From Nonomuraea thailandensis (GTDB lineage Bacteria; Actinomycetota; Actinomycetes; Streptosporangiales; Streptosporangiaceae), in contig NZ_JAMZEB010000002.1 of assembly GCF_024172165.1 (NCBI RefSeq), forward strand, positions 248,001-312,000: a stretch of 64,000 nucleotides of DNA, read 5' to 3'. The notes under the pieces are model-generated. The model did not search any database, was not told where the DNA came from, and saw only the letters and a list, made by a program, of their open reading frames with translations. Below are positions 26,850-34,975 of this stretch, piece after piece. Positions within the stretch are counted from its first letter, which is position 1; every line of letters begins with the position of its first letter. Made by a program: the position numbers and the translations under genes.

Positions 26850-27686
26850 ATGCCGTTCACGCTGCACCGGCTGCTCATCATGCGCTGGCCGACCAAGCAG
26901 GCCGCCGACCGCGCCCCCGCCAAGCCGCTCCAGGCGGGGCCGGAGCCCGACGTCACGCCCGAGGAGGCCTCCTACGTCTTCGCCGCGCCGTCCGAGGGAG
27001 ACGGATACCTGTTCACGGTCAAGGTCTGGCTGTGGCGGCGCTCCGCCACCGGCTCGCTCGTCTTCCGTCCCTGGAAGGAGCTGAAGGAGGACAAGGACCA
27101 CGTCATCAAGGACTACGTCAGGGAGATCGTCCGGGGCTCGCTGCGGCGGCACAGCGTCTTCCGCGCGGAGCAGGCGGAGCGGGCCGCCGACGCGGCGGTG
27201 CAACGCTGGCTGGCGAACCTCCCGGCGGACTCGGTCGCGGGCAGGTGGCGCGCGGTGATCGAGGTCGAGGTCCCCGACGAGGTGCGCGAGCTGCGCTGCG
27301 CCCACGAGAGCGCGCTGTACAGGATCGAGACGCGCGCCGAGCAGCTCGACCTGCGCATGCGCAAGCTGCGGGAGTCCCGGGACCTGTGCCAGAGCTTCCT
27401 CAAGGAGGCCATGGAGGACTCGACGATCCGGCACGCCGTACGGCTCACGCAGGCTCCGAACGACGTCGCCGACATCACCGACCAGATGCTGGCGGAACGG
27501 AAGGAGAAGGCGGACAAGCTGCTGGAGCTCTTCGCGAAGATCGTGGACGCGCAACGTCACGCGAACGCGTTCGAGCTGGTCCTGGCCAGCGAGAGCGCGC
27601 TGCGGGCGGCGTTCGAACGGCTCGACGTGCCGCTGCCGCCGTCCGACCCCGACTCGCCCTTCGCGCTCACCGAGGAGGCGGGCTGA
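26850..27686 (+). CDS. third protein of the NLR-like operon, unknown function
   Basis: A 278-aa soluble protein starting two bases after the NTPase stop, with AAGGAG seven bases upstream. An N-terminal beta-rich part (SYVFAAPSEGDGYLFTVKVWLWRR) passes into a long charged helical part (AEQAERAADAAVQRWLANL..AEQLDLRMRKLRESRDLCQSFL..DQMLAERKEKADKLLELFAKI), probably coiled coil. The layout faintly recalls SPFH/band-7 domains, but this is weak. It lacks the shared W-GGS-AGRD motif. Its last 20 bp overlap the convergent membrane-protein gene. Confidence 0.7.
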   Translation: MPFTLHRLLIMRWPTKQAADRAPAKPLQAGPEPDVTPEEASYVFAAPSEGDGYLFTVKVWLWRRSATGSLVFRPWKELKEDKDHVIKDYVREIVRGSLRRHSVFRAEQAERAADAAVQRWLANLPADSVAGRWRAVIEVEVPDEVRELRCAHESALYRIETRAEQLDLRMRKLRESRDLCQSFLKEAMEDSTIRHAVRLTQAPNDVADITDQMLAERKEKADKLLELFAKIVDAQRHANAFELVLASESALRAAFERLDVPLPPSDPDSPFALTEEAG

Positions 27687-27978
27687 CCCCGGAGACCGAC
27701 ATGGCGACCAGGACCGGGCCGGACAACAAGCACCCGGCGCTCGCGACGACCAGCGCGAGGGACAGTTCGAGAGGCAGGTCCGGCAGCATGCTGTTGGCGA
27801 CCATGGGGACGACGCCCGTGCCGACGAGCATCAGACCTGCCCCGAAGAGCCGGGGCCTGCGCTGCTGACGGCGGCTGAACGGGCGGGGAACCCGGTTGGT
27901 GATCAGCATGTGGAGCCCGAGCGCGAAGTTCAGGCATGCTCCCGTCATGGCGAGCACCTTCACGGTCGTCAGGAACAT
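27667..27978 (-). CDS. small membrane protein
   Basis: A 103-aa protein with three hydrophobic segments (VKVLAMTGACLNFALGLHML, LFGAGLMLVGTGVVPMVA and LELSLALVVASAGCLLSGPVLVAM). ATG 27978 is chosen; upstream in-frame residues look non-coding. No family recognised. Convergent with, and overlapping by 20 bp, the third gene of the NLR-like operon. Confidence 0.62.
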   Translation of the reverse strand: MFLTTVKVLAMTGACLNFALGLHMLITNRVPRPFSRRQQRRPRLFGAGLMLVGTGVVPMVANSMLPDLPLELSLALVVASAGCLLSGPVLVAMSVSGVSPPPR

Positions 27979-28063
27979 GTGAGCCCGCCTCTCGCCCGTC
28001 ACGAGGGCTGTCCCGCCCTTCTCGCGCCCATCATGCCGAACGTCCGCGGCAGTGATCAAGACG

Positions 28064-28102
28064 ACGGGATCGCCCACCCCGCACGGGGGCGGGCGATCCC
28101 GT
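28064..28102 (-). terminator. terminator of the rhamnogalacturonan lyase gene
   Basis: ACGGGATCGCCC / GGGCGATCCCGT, 12-bp perfect stem extended inside by CCCC/GGGG around a 5-nt loop, seven bases beyond the lyase stop. Confidence 0.82.
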
Positions 28103-28108
28103 GAGGCG

Positions 28109-31100
28109 TCACGGGCGCAGCTTCAGCTCGCCGGTGAAGGTGCGGCCGTCGGACAGGTGGCCGGTGACGGTGACCGTCACCGTGCCGGTGTAGCCGCTCA
28201 GGGCCTGCTCGACGGCGGCGGTGTCGACGCGGAGCCGGTCGTGGGGGAGCGGGGTGGCGGCGAGGGGGACGAGCCTGCCGTCGGCGACCGCCCGCACCGT
28301 GGACGGAAGGGGCTGCGCGCGCGTGCCCGCGAGCTTCACCTGGAGCCGGTCCCCGTGGAGCCGGAGGCGGGCCCGGACGGGGGCGCCGGTGGTCAGGTAC
28401 GGGGCCGTCGGGGCGGTCATGCCGGTGCCCAGGAAGAAGCCGGTGTGCGGCGGCTGGTTGTAGCCGACGTTCTGCCAGGTGAGGCCCGACTGGTAGACGG
28501 GGTCGTGGGTGAGCGTCGGGAAGCGGTGGTCCGTCGCGTACGGCGTGGCGTACAGGCGCAGGGCGGTGGAGTCCTCGGTGCGGACGAGCAGCTCCTCGCG
28601 CCAGTCGCCGAGGAGGTCCGCCTGCAGCGACGGGTTGCCCTTGGTGGTGTTGTTGGAGTACGTGCCGGTCGCCGTGAGGAGGTTGGCCGTGCTCAGGGCG
28701 GCCGGGTCCCACTTGCCGATGGTGGGCACGCCGGCCGACTTGTCGGCGGAGTAGTCGTGGTCCAGGATCTCCCGCGACAGGTCGCCGTCCCACCAGATGG
28801 TGTTGCTGATCGCCGGGGTCCTGTCCGAGATGAGCTCGCCGGTGGCGGTGCGCAGGCCCGCGCCGTTGGAGGCCCAGGCCTCCTCGCCCGGATGCGCCGG
28901 GTCGATGTCGCCGGTCAGGCCGCGGCCGGTGTCCTGGCCGGTCCTGACGCACCAGATGATCTCGCCGCTGTCGGCGTCGTGCATCTCCAGGCCGCACGGC
29001 ATGTTCGTGTGCTCGTGCACGCCGACGATCTCCAGGCCGGGGCGGGCCGGGTCGAGGTCGCCCAGGTGCATGGCGTCGCCGTGCTCCAGCCTGGTGGTGT
29101 AGAGGCCGGTGCCGTCGTCGTCCAGGGTCATCGCGCCGTAGGCGATCTCGTCGCGGCCGTCGCCGTCCACGTCGGCCACGGACAGGTTGTGGTTGCCCTG
29201 GCCGCCGTAGCCCGGGTTGCCGGCGCTGGAGAACGTCCAGCGCCTGGTCAGCTTGCCGTCACGCCAGTCGTAGGCGGCCAGCATGCTCTTGGCGTAGTAG
29301 CCGCGGGTCATCACGATGCTGGGCAGGGCGCCGTCCAGGTAGGCGGAGGCGGCCAGGAAACGGTCGGAGCGGTTGGCGCTGGTGTCGCCCCAGTCGGCCA
29401 GGTTGCCGCGGGCCGGCTCGTAGTCCACGGTGGCCAGGGCCTTGCCGGTGCGGCCGTCGAAGACGGTCAGGTACTCGGGGCCGGTCAGGATGCGGCCGCC
29501 GGTGTTGTGGTTCGCCGCGGGGTCGCCGATCACCGTGCCGGCGCCGTCCACGGCCCCGTCCGCGGTCCTGACCACGAACTCGGCCCGCCCGTCCCCGTCG
29601 AAGTCGTCCACCAGGAACGGGCTGTAGTGCGCTCCGGCGCGGACGTTGCGGCCCAGGTCGATCCGCCACAGGCGGGTGCCGTCGAGCTCGTAGGCGTCGA
29701 AGACGGCCGGGCCGGTGTAGCCGCCCTGGGAGTTGTCCTTGGAGTTGGACGGGTCCCACTTCAGGACGATCTCGTACTGCCCGTCCCCGTCCAGGTCGGC
29801 GGCGGCGGCGTCGTTGGCGCGGTAGTCGTAGGCGTTGCCTGCCGGGGTCACGCCGCCGGCCGGCTTGTCCAGCGGGACGTCCAGGTACGGCGCCGCCCAC
29901 GGCCGCGCCTGCGCCGAGCGGGGGCCCTCCCTGCCGTCCAGCACTGCGGAGACCGTGTAGGAGCCGGTGCCGCTGTCCAGGTGATTGGTGCCGTCCGTGG
30001 TGGTGAGGAGCCTGCCGTCGCGGTAGAGCCTGAAGCGCACGCCGGCCGGGTCGGTGCCGAGCATGCGCCAGCTCACCAGCGTGCCCTGCCCGGTCGGCAC
30101 GGCCACCAGGCCGCGGTCCAGCGCCGGCATCCGGCGCAGCGGGTACGCGGTGACCGGCGAGGTCAGCGTGGCGGAGGGCGCCGACAGCCCGCCGGGACCC
30201 GCGGCCACCACCCGGTAGTGGTGCCGGTCGCGGGGCACGAGCTCGTCGGTGTAGGAGGTCTCGCCCGTCACGACGCCGATGCGCTGCTCGTCGCGATAGA
30301 GGTGGTAGAGGAGGGCGCCGTCCACCGGCTGCCAGCGCAGGGTGATCTGCTTGGCGGTGGCGGTGACGAGCCGCAGGCCCTCGGGGGCGGCCGGGGCGGG
30401 CTGGGCGGCGTCCTTGACGGTGACGGTGAGAGGCGCGCCCAGCGTGCCGCCGGGGAGCTTGACCGCGTAGACGTAGGTGAGGCCGAGCTCGGCGGTGGTG
30501 TCGGTGAACGTGGGCGCGGAGCTCGCGCCCAGCTTGGCCCAGGGGCCCGCGGCGGTTCCGGCGCGGTAGATCTCGTAGCCGGACGAGCCCGTGGCGTTCC
30601 AGGTCAGTGTGACGCCCGGGGTGGCGGTGGCCTCGACGCCGCCGGCGGCCAGGCCGGTGGGGGCGGTGGCCGGGCCGAGCAGGACCGCGTTCACCCGGCC
30701 GTCCTGGCCGAAGCCCAGGTCGAGCCGGCCGTCGGTGACCCTGGCGGTGCCGGTGTAGTCGCCGTACGCGCCGGTGCTCGCGGTGATCGTGGCGCGGGCC
30801 TCGCCCTCCACGGTGAGCGTGGTGGTGTTCGGGGCGATGGCGTCGCCGGAGATCACGGTCAGCTCGTACTCGCCGTCGGGGACGTCCACGGCGAAGCCGT
30901 ACGCGGCGGCGACGGTGAAGTCCCGCGTCACGGGGTCGGCGGTGCCGCGGTCGCGGTAGCCCACCGCGCGGTCCAGGCCGTAGCCGCGGTCGGCGGTATG
31001 GAGGGTGTTGTGCGCGACGCGCGTGTAGCCGTCGGCCAGGGGGCTGGTCGTGGAGCCGAAGTCGAACCTGAGCCCGGGGGCCGGGTCGAGGGGGGCCGCC

Positions 31101-31165
31101 ATGGCGGGGGTCGCCGGGACGACGGCCAGGGCCGTGACCGCGGCGGCGATGAGTGCGAGCCTCAC
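28109..31165 (-). CDS. secreted rhamnogalacturonan lyase, PL11 family, with FnIII domains
   Basis: A 1018-aa secreted enzyme. Signal peptide MRLALIAAAVTALAVVPATP ending at AMA-A; an N-terminal beta-sandwich (GLRFDFGSTTSPLADGYTRV); two fibronectin III modules (about 170-350); then the PL11 beta-propeller with repeated calcium-type loops (ADLDGDGQYE, DDFDGDGRAE, ADVDGDGRDE) and KWDPSNSKDNSQGGYTG. PL11 enzymes cleave the pectin rhamnogalacturonan-I backbone. GTG 31165 follows GGCAGGAG by seven bases. An operator-bearing promoter lies upstream, fitting substrate induction. Confidence 0.93.
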   Translation of the reverse strand: MRLALIAAAVTALAVVPATPAMAAPLDPAPGLRFDFGSTTSPLADGYTRVAHNTLHTADRGYGLDRAVGYRDRGTADPVTRDFTVAAAYGFAVDVPDGEYELTVISGDAIAPNTTTLTVEGEARATITASTGAYGDYTGTARVTDGRLDLGFGQDGRVNAVLLGPATAPTGLAAGGVEATATPGVTLTWNATGSSGYEIYRAGTAAGPWAKLGASSAPTFTDTTAELGLTYVYAVKLPGGTLGAPLTVTVKDAAQPAPAAPEGLRLVTATAKQITLRWQPVDGALLYHLYRDEQRIGVVTGETSYTDELVPRDRHHYRVVAAGPGGLSAPSATLTSPVTAYPLRRMPALDRGLVAVPTGQGTLVSWRMLGTDPAGVRFRLYRDGRLLTTTDGTNHLDSGTGSYTVSAVLDGREGPRSAQARPWAAPYLDVPLDKPAGGVTPAGNAYDYRANDAAAADLDGDGQYEIVLKWDPSNSKDNSQGGYTGPAVFDAYELDGTRLWRIDLGRNVRAGAHYSPFLVDDFDGDGRAEFVVRTADGAVDGAGTVIGDPAANHNTGGRILTGPEYLTVFDGRTGKALATVDYEPARGNLADWGDTSANRSDRFLAASAYLDGALPSIVMTRGYYAKSMLAAYDWRDGKLTRRWTFSSAGNPGYGGQGNHNLSVADVDGDGRDEIAYGAMTLDDDGTGLYTTRLEHGDAMHLGDLDPARPGLEIVGVHEHTNMPCGLEMHDADSGEIIWCVRTGQDTGRGLTGDIDPAHPGEEAWASNGAGLRTATGELISDRTPAISNTIWWDGDLSREILDHDYSADKSAGVPTIGKWDPAALSTANLLTATGTYSNNTTKGNPSLQADLLGDWREELLVRTEDSTALRLYATPYATDHRFPTLTHDPVYQSGLTWQNVGYNQPPHTGFFLGTGMTAPTAPYLTTGAPVRARLRLHGDRLQVKLAGTRAQPLPSTVRAVADGRLVPLAATPLPHDRLRVDTAAVEQALSGYTGTVTVTVTGHLSDGRTFTGELKLRP

Positions 31166-31202
31166 AGGCGTGCTCCTGCCGAGTGATCAGAGAATGAGAA
31201 CG

Positions 31203-31230
31203 TTTTATCGGCGCGGAAAGCGCTTGCCAA
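31203..31230 (-). promoter_or_regulatory. promoter with LacI-type operator for the PL11 lyase
   Basis: On the minus strand TTGGCA (31225-31230) and ATAAAA (31203-31208) are spaced 16 bp. Between them lies the palindromic core AAGCGCTT (31218-31225) in the context GGAAAGCGCTTGCC, typical of LacI-family sugar repressor operators. Repressor binding here would block RNA polymerase. No LacI gene is in the window. Promoter assignment is by eye. Confidence 0.6.
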
Positions 31231-31470
31231 GGCTTTACTTTTGCGTCTGTATCAACTACGGGCGGGGTCAGGGCCGCCGCAGTCGCCCCGTGAGCGGGTC
31301 GAGGTGGTACCTCTCCCTCGGTCAGGTCGTCGTCGGGAAGGCATGGGCGGCGCCGGACAGGCGGGCGCCGGTCCGCGCGTCATGGGGTCTCGACGCGCTC
31401 GTCGCGTTCCCGGAGGACGACGACGCCGCCCGCGTCGTAGTCCTCGATCTGCCTGACAGAATCGTGACCC
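31231..31470. other. intergenic stretch between lyase promoter and DinB gene
   Basis: With the promoter region the gene-free gap is 305 bp (31166-31470). A plus-strand open frame crosses it without a ribosome site or a recognisable family; possibly a decayed gene end. Nothing else seen. Confidence 0.4.
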
Positions 31471-32055
31471 ATGATCGACGATTTCGCGAAGGACCACCTG
31501 CACGGGAGACTGCGGCGGGACCGCAAGGCGCTGCTCTGGAAACTCGACGGCCTGTCCGAATACGACGCCCGCCGGCCCTTGACAGCGACCGGCACCAACC
31601 TCCTCGGTCTGGTCAAACACGTGGCCACCGTGGAGGCCAGGTACTTCGGCGAGGTCTTCGGCCGTCCTTCCCCGCAACCGCTGCCCCGGTGGCAGGACTC
31701 CGACGGCAGCGATCTGTGGGCGACCGAGGACGAGACCCGCGATCAGATCATCGCGTTCTACCGGCGCACGTGGGAACACTCGGACGCGACGATCAACGAG
31801 CTGCCCCTCGACGCCCCCGGCCACGTGCCGTGGTGGCCGGAGCCTCATGCCGGCACGACCCTGTTCGGCGTCATGGTCCATGTTCTCGGCGAGTCCATCC
31901 GGCATACCGGGCAGGCCGACATCCTGCGCGAGGGCCTCGACGGCCGGACCGGGTTGCGCGCCGAGCACGAGCAGCCGATCGACGAGGAAGCCCGTGCAGC
32001 CTACTGCGCGAAGATCGAGCAGGCCGCCAGGGCGGCCGCACCGAGCAAGGCTTGA
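31471..32055 (+). CDS. DinB family protein (DUF664-like)
   Basis: A 194-aa four-helix bundle protein with the three spaced metal His positions of the family: LGLVKHVATVEARYFG, then VMVHVLGESIRHTGQADILRE. DinB-like actinobacterial proteins are often mycothiol- or bacillithiol-dependent transferases. No neighbour hints at a substrate. The ATG follows GTGACCC with no strong ribosome site. Confidence 0.85.
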   Translation: MIDDFAKDHLHGRLRRDRKALLWKLDGLSEYDARRPLTATGTNLLGLVKHVATVEARYFGEVFGRPSPQPLPRWQDSDGSDLWATEDETRDQIIAFYRRTWEHSDATINELPLDAPGHVPWWPEPHAGTTLFGVMVHVLGESIRHTGQADILREGLDGRTGLRAEHEQPIDEEARAAYCAKIEQAARAAAPSKA

Positions 32056-32545
32056 CCACATTCGCGCCACCGTGGACCCGCCAGGGTCGGGGCCACGGAT
32101 CACCTCCGCCTCCCACCAGCAAGATCGCTTGAACGCCGAAGGCCGGAGTGCCGCGACGTGCCCTCGACCGCCCGCCGTGCGCGTCCGCTCGAAGAGTGCG
32201 GCAGGACCATGCGGGTCATGGTCGTCATCGGTGCGCGTTTCGACGGGCGCTGCCCGGCGATCGCGAACGGCCGGTCGCGTGAGTGGACGTTCAAGGCCGG
32301 CTCGTACGACAAGACCGTCGCCCGCTGACCGCCATGGGCGCGGGGGCCCTTGTTTGAGCACGTTCAGGGGCACATGGTGGAGGTACGCATCCGCGCGTGA
32401 GCGCGAGACCGTCCGGAGTGGAACTCTCCGGCGGGTTGTCCCGCCCGGACAGCGAGATGGGTGGCGGTGGCCGCGAGGCCACCAGACCTGCCGCCGCTTG
32501 ACGGTGCCTCGGCTGGTCCGGGCGGGACGCTTCGAGAAGCGGCCG
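32056..32545. other. 490-bp gap between DinB and aldo/keto reductase genes
   Basis: No well-supported gene. A 40-codon frame from ATG 32209 (MRVMVVIGARFDGR..DKTVAR) has no ribosome site and no known family. The stretch has degraded-looking frames and may be a relic. Confidence 0.45.
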
Positions 32546-33523
32546 CTACCAGCGGTGGTGGACCTGCGGGCGGATGAGCTCGTCGTAGACGCCCCGTACG
32601 GCGTCCAGCGTGGCGGCCTCCAGCGGCGGCACCGCGTCGGCGGCGGCGTTGGCCCGGGCCTGGGCCGGGTTGCGGGCTCCGGGGATCACCACCGACACGC
32701 CCTCCTGGTCGAGGATCCAGCGCAGCGCGAACTGCGCCATGGTGACGCCCTCGGGCACCAGGGGCGCCAGGCGGCGCACCGCCTCCAGGCCGGTGCCGAA
32801 GTCCACGCCCGAGAACGTCTCGCCGACGTCGAACGACTCCCCGTGCCGGTTGTAGGTGCGGTGGTCGTCGGCGGAGAACGTGGTGTGCTCGTCGTACTTG
32901 CCCGACAGCAGGCCGCTGGCCAGCGGGACCCGCGCGATGATGCCCACTCCGGCCGCGCGGGCCGCCGGCAGCACCTCCTCCAGCGGCTTGAGCCGGAACG
33001 CGTTGAGGATGATCTGCACCGTCGCCACGCCGGGGCGCGCGATGGCGGTCAGGGCCTCCTCGCAGGTCTCCACGCTCACCCCGTACGCGGCGAGCTTCTT
33101 CTCCGCCACCAGCGTGTCCAGCGCGTCGAACACGGCGTCCGCCGAGTAGACGGGCGTCGGCGGGCAGTGGAGCTGGACCAGGTCGATGGTGTCCACGCCG
33201 AGGTTCCGGCGGGAGCGCTCGTTCCAGGCGCGGAAGTTGGACATCACGTAGTTGGACGGGATCTGCTCCATCCGGCGGCCCATCTTGGTGGCCACGGTGA
33301 CCCCGGGGTGGTCCTTGGCGAAGCGGCCGACGATCTGCTCGCTGCGCCCGTCGCCGTACACGTCGGCGGTGTCGATGAACGTCACGCCCGACTCCACCGC
33401 CGCGCTCAGCGTGGCGACGGCCTCGTCCTGCGACACCTCGCCCCAGTCGGCGCCGAGCTGCCAGGCGCCGAGCCCGACCACCCCGACCCGGCGTCCGGTA
33501 CGCCCCAACACCCGCTGTTCCAT
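32546..33523 (-). CDS. aldo/keto reductase
   Basis: A 325-aa NADPH-dependent TIM-barrel oxidoreductase. Catalytic Asp/Tyr in FIDTADVYGDG, Lys in VATKMGRR, His in LVQLHCPPTP and a C-terminal cofactor loop VVIPGARNPAQARAN. Reduces aldehydes or ketones; substrate unknown. Related to the actinobacterial general stress AKR subgroup. Monocistronic as far as visible. Confidence 0.92.
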   Translation of the reverse strand: MEQRVLGRTGRRVGVVGLGAWQLGADWGEVSQDEAVATLSAAVESGVTFIDTADVYGDGRSEQIVGRFAKDHPGVTVATKMGRRMEQIPSNYVMSNFRAWNERSRRNLGVDTIDLVQLHCPPTPVYSADAVFDALDTLVAEKKLAAYGVSVETCEEALTAIARPGVATVQIILNAFRLKPLEEVLPAARAAGVGIIARVPLASGLLSGKYDEHTTFSADDHRTYNRHGESFDVGETFSGVDFGTGLEAVRRLAPLVPEGVTMAQFALRWILDQEGVSVVIPGARNPAQARANAAADAVPPLEAATLDAVRGVYDELIRPQVHHRW

Positions 33524-33605
33524 CTGTCCACCTCACAGGTAAGTGCCTGACCAGCACCAGTGTCCCGGATGATCGGGACCGGCGGGCAACCGGGGACGCC
33601 GCGCG

Positions 33606-34898
33606 TCAGCGGGGGCACTCGCCGGTGTGCGTGGGGCCGGTCCGCGGCAGCAGGCGCCTGGCGAGTACCTCCGCGGCGACGTCCGCGCCCATGGCGAGCC
33701 CGTCGAGGTTGCTGAAGGAGAAGTGCAGCCCGCCGGCCACCCGCGAGCGGCCCGCGTCCGCCGCGGCGGCCGAGAAGCCGGGGAAGCTCCGCCGCCACGG
33801 CTGCCCGGTGGCGGGATCGACCGGCGCGCTGTCGGTGACCAGCGTGAACGGGATCCGGTCGGCGCAGAAGAAGCCCGCCAGGACGGCCGCGCCCGCGCCG
33901 CTGAAGGAGCTGTGACCCGAGATGTACTCCGGGGAACCGCCCGCGCTGCCGGCCCGCGCCCGCCAGTCCGGCACCGGCTCCGTGTGGGGGTTGCCGTCGG
34001 TGTCCGCCTGCTGGATCGCCGCCTGGGGCCGCCAGTGGCGGAAGGCGTACTTCGTCCGGACCGTCGGGATCGAGGTGTCGGCCAGCGCCATGCCGAGCAG
34101 GGCGAACAGCCGGCCCTCGTCCGCCAGCGGCAGCGGCCGGTCCACGGCGAGAGCGATCTTGATCCACTCGCCGGGCGGCTGCGCGGTGCCGGCGGGCAGC
34201 GACCAGTACTGGTAGACGGCCGACCGGGCCGCGTCGGGGATGGCGGCGTCGCCCGCCAGCCTGACCTCGGCGAGCGCCACCGCGTAGTCGAGGCTCGCGA
34301 GCGCGGGCGGGCCGTCGCCCACGTACGGGGCCGCGTCGGCGATGCCGAACGGCCGCATGCCGCGATACTGCACCCCGGACCACGCCTGCCCGAACACGCC
34401 GGGCCCCGAGCCGGCGGGCTGCGTCTCCACCGGCGAGGAGCCGTCGTCCTGCCTGGCCGCGTGCACGTCCCCGCCGACGCTCTCGCCCCAGGCGCGGCCC
34501 TCGGCGACGCGCGACCCCGTCCCCAATCGGCCCAGGTCCGCGTTGAGCCGCTCGGTGAGCCCGGCCTCCTGGCCGGGATACAGGCGGGTGAGCACGGCGT
34601 GGGCCGCCGCCACGGCCGCGGCCTGCTGGTCGCCGCGCGCGGGCGCGCCCCCGGGGTCGCGCAGCGCGTGCGTCCTGGCGCGATGGTCGCCGCGGGCGGT
34701 GGCGATGCCGTTGACGGCGTCGTACATGCCGGCGTTGAGCATCGCGTACGTCCTGGCGGCGTCCGCGTCGGAGGCCCGCTCGGCGCGTACGACCTGGAGG
34801 GCCTGCTCGTTCCACGCCCGGACCGGGTCCACGTCGGGCGGGCCGCCGGCAGGCGGGGTGAGCGGGGCGAGGAGCAGCAGCGCGATGAGTCGGTTCAT
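33606..34898 (-). CDS. secreted vanadium haloperoxidase / PAP2-like protein
   Basis: A 430-aa protein with a short signal peptide (MNRLIALLLLAPLTPPAG). The vanadate/phosphate-binding triad is visible: KYAFRHWRP, YISGHSSFSG and GRSRVAGGLHF. These motifs are shared by vanadium haloperoxidases and type 2 phosphatidic acid phosphatases; the length and soluble helical N-terminal domain favour the haloperoxidase group. Export to the cell surface and a halogenation or phosphatase role are inferred. Confidence 0.87.
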   Translation of the reverse strand: MNRLIALLLLAPLTPPAGGPPDVDPVRAWNEQALQVVRAERASDADAARTYAMLNAGMYDAVNGIATARGDHRARTHALRDPGGAPARGDQQAAAVAAAHAVLTRLYPGQEAGLTERLNADLGRLGTGSRVAEGRAWGESVGGDVHAARQDDGSSPVETQPAGSGPGVFGQAWSGVQYRGMRPFGIADAAPYVGDGPPALASLDYAVALAEVRLAGDAAIPDAARSAVYQYWSLPAGTAQPPGEWIKIALAVDRPLPLADEGRLFALLGMALADTSIPTVRTKYAFRHWRPQAAIQQADTDGNPHTEPVPDWRARAGSAGGSPEYISGHSSFSGAGAAVLAGFFCADRIPFTLVTDSAPVDPATGQPWRRSFPGFSAAAADAGRSRVAGGLHFSFSNLDGLAMGADVAAEVLARRLLPRTGPTHTGECPR

Positions 34899-34975
34899 GT
34901 GATCTCCTCCTCCGGTGGAGAGCCGATCACTGAAAGATGCGCCTCACGCGCCGCTGCCGCCACTACCCCGCCGGG

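Noticed and set aside
31250..31456. Possible transposase or gene remnant before the DinB gene
   Set aside because: Translated frame looks protein-like over about 60 residues but has no recognisable motif, start or terminal repeats.
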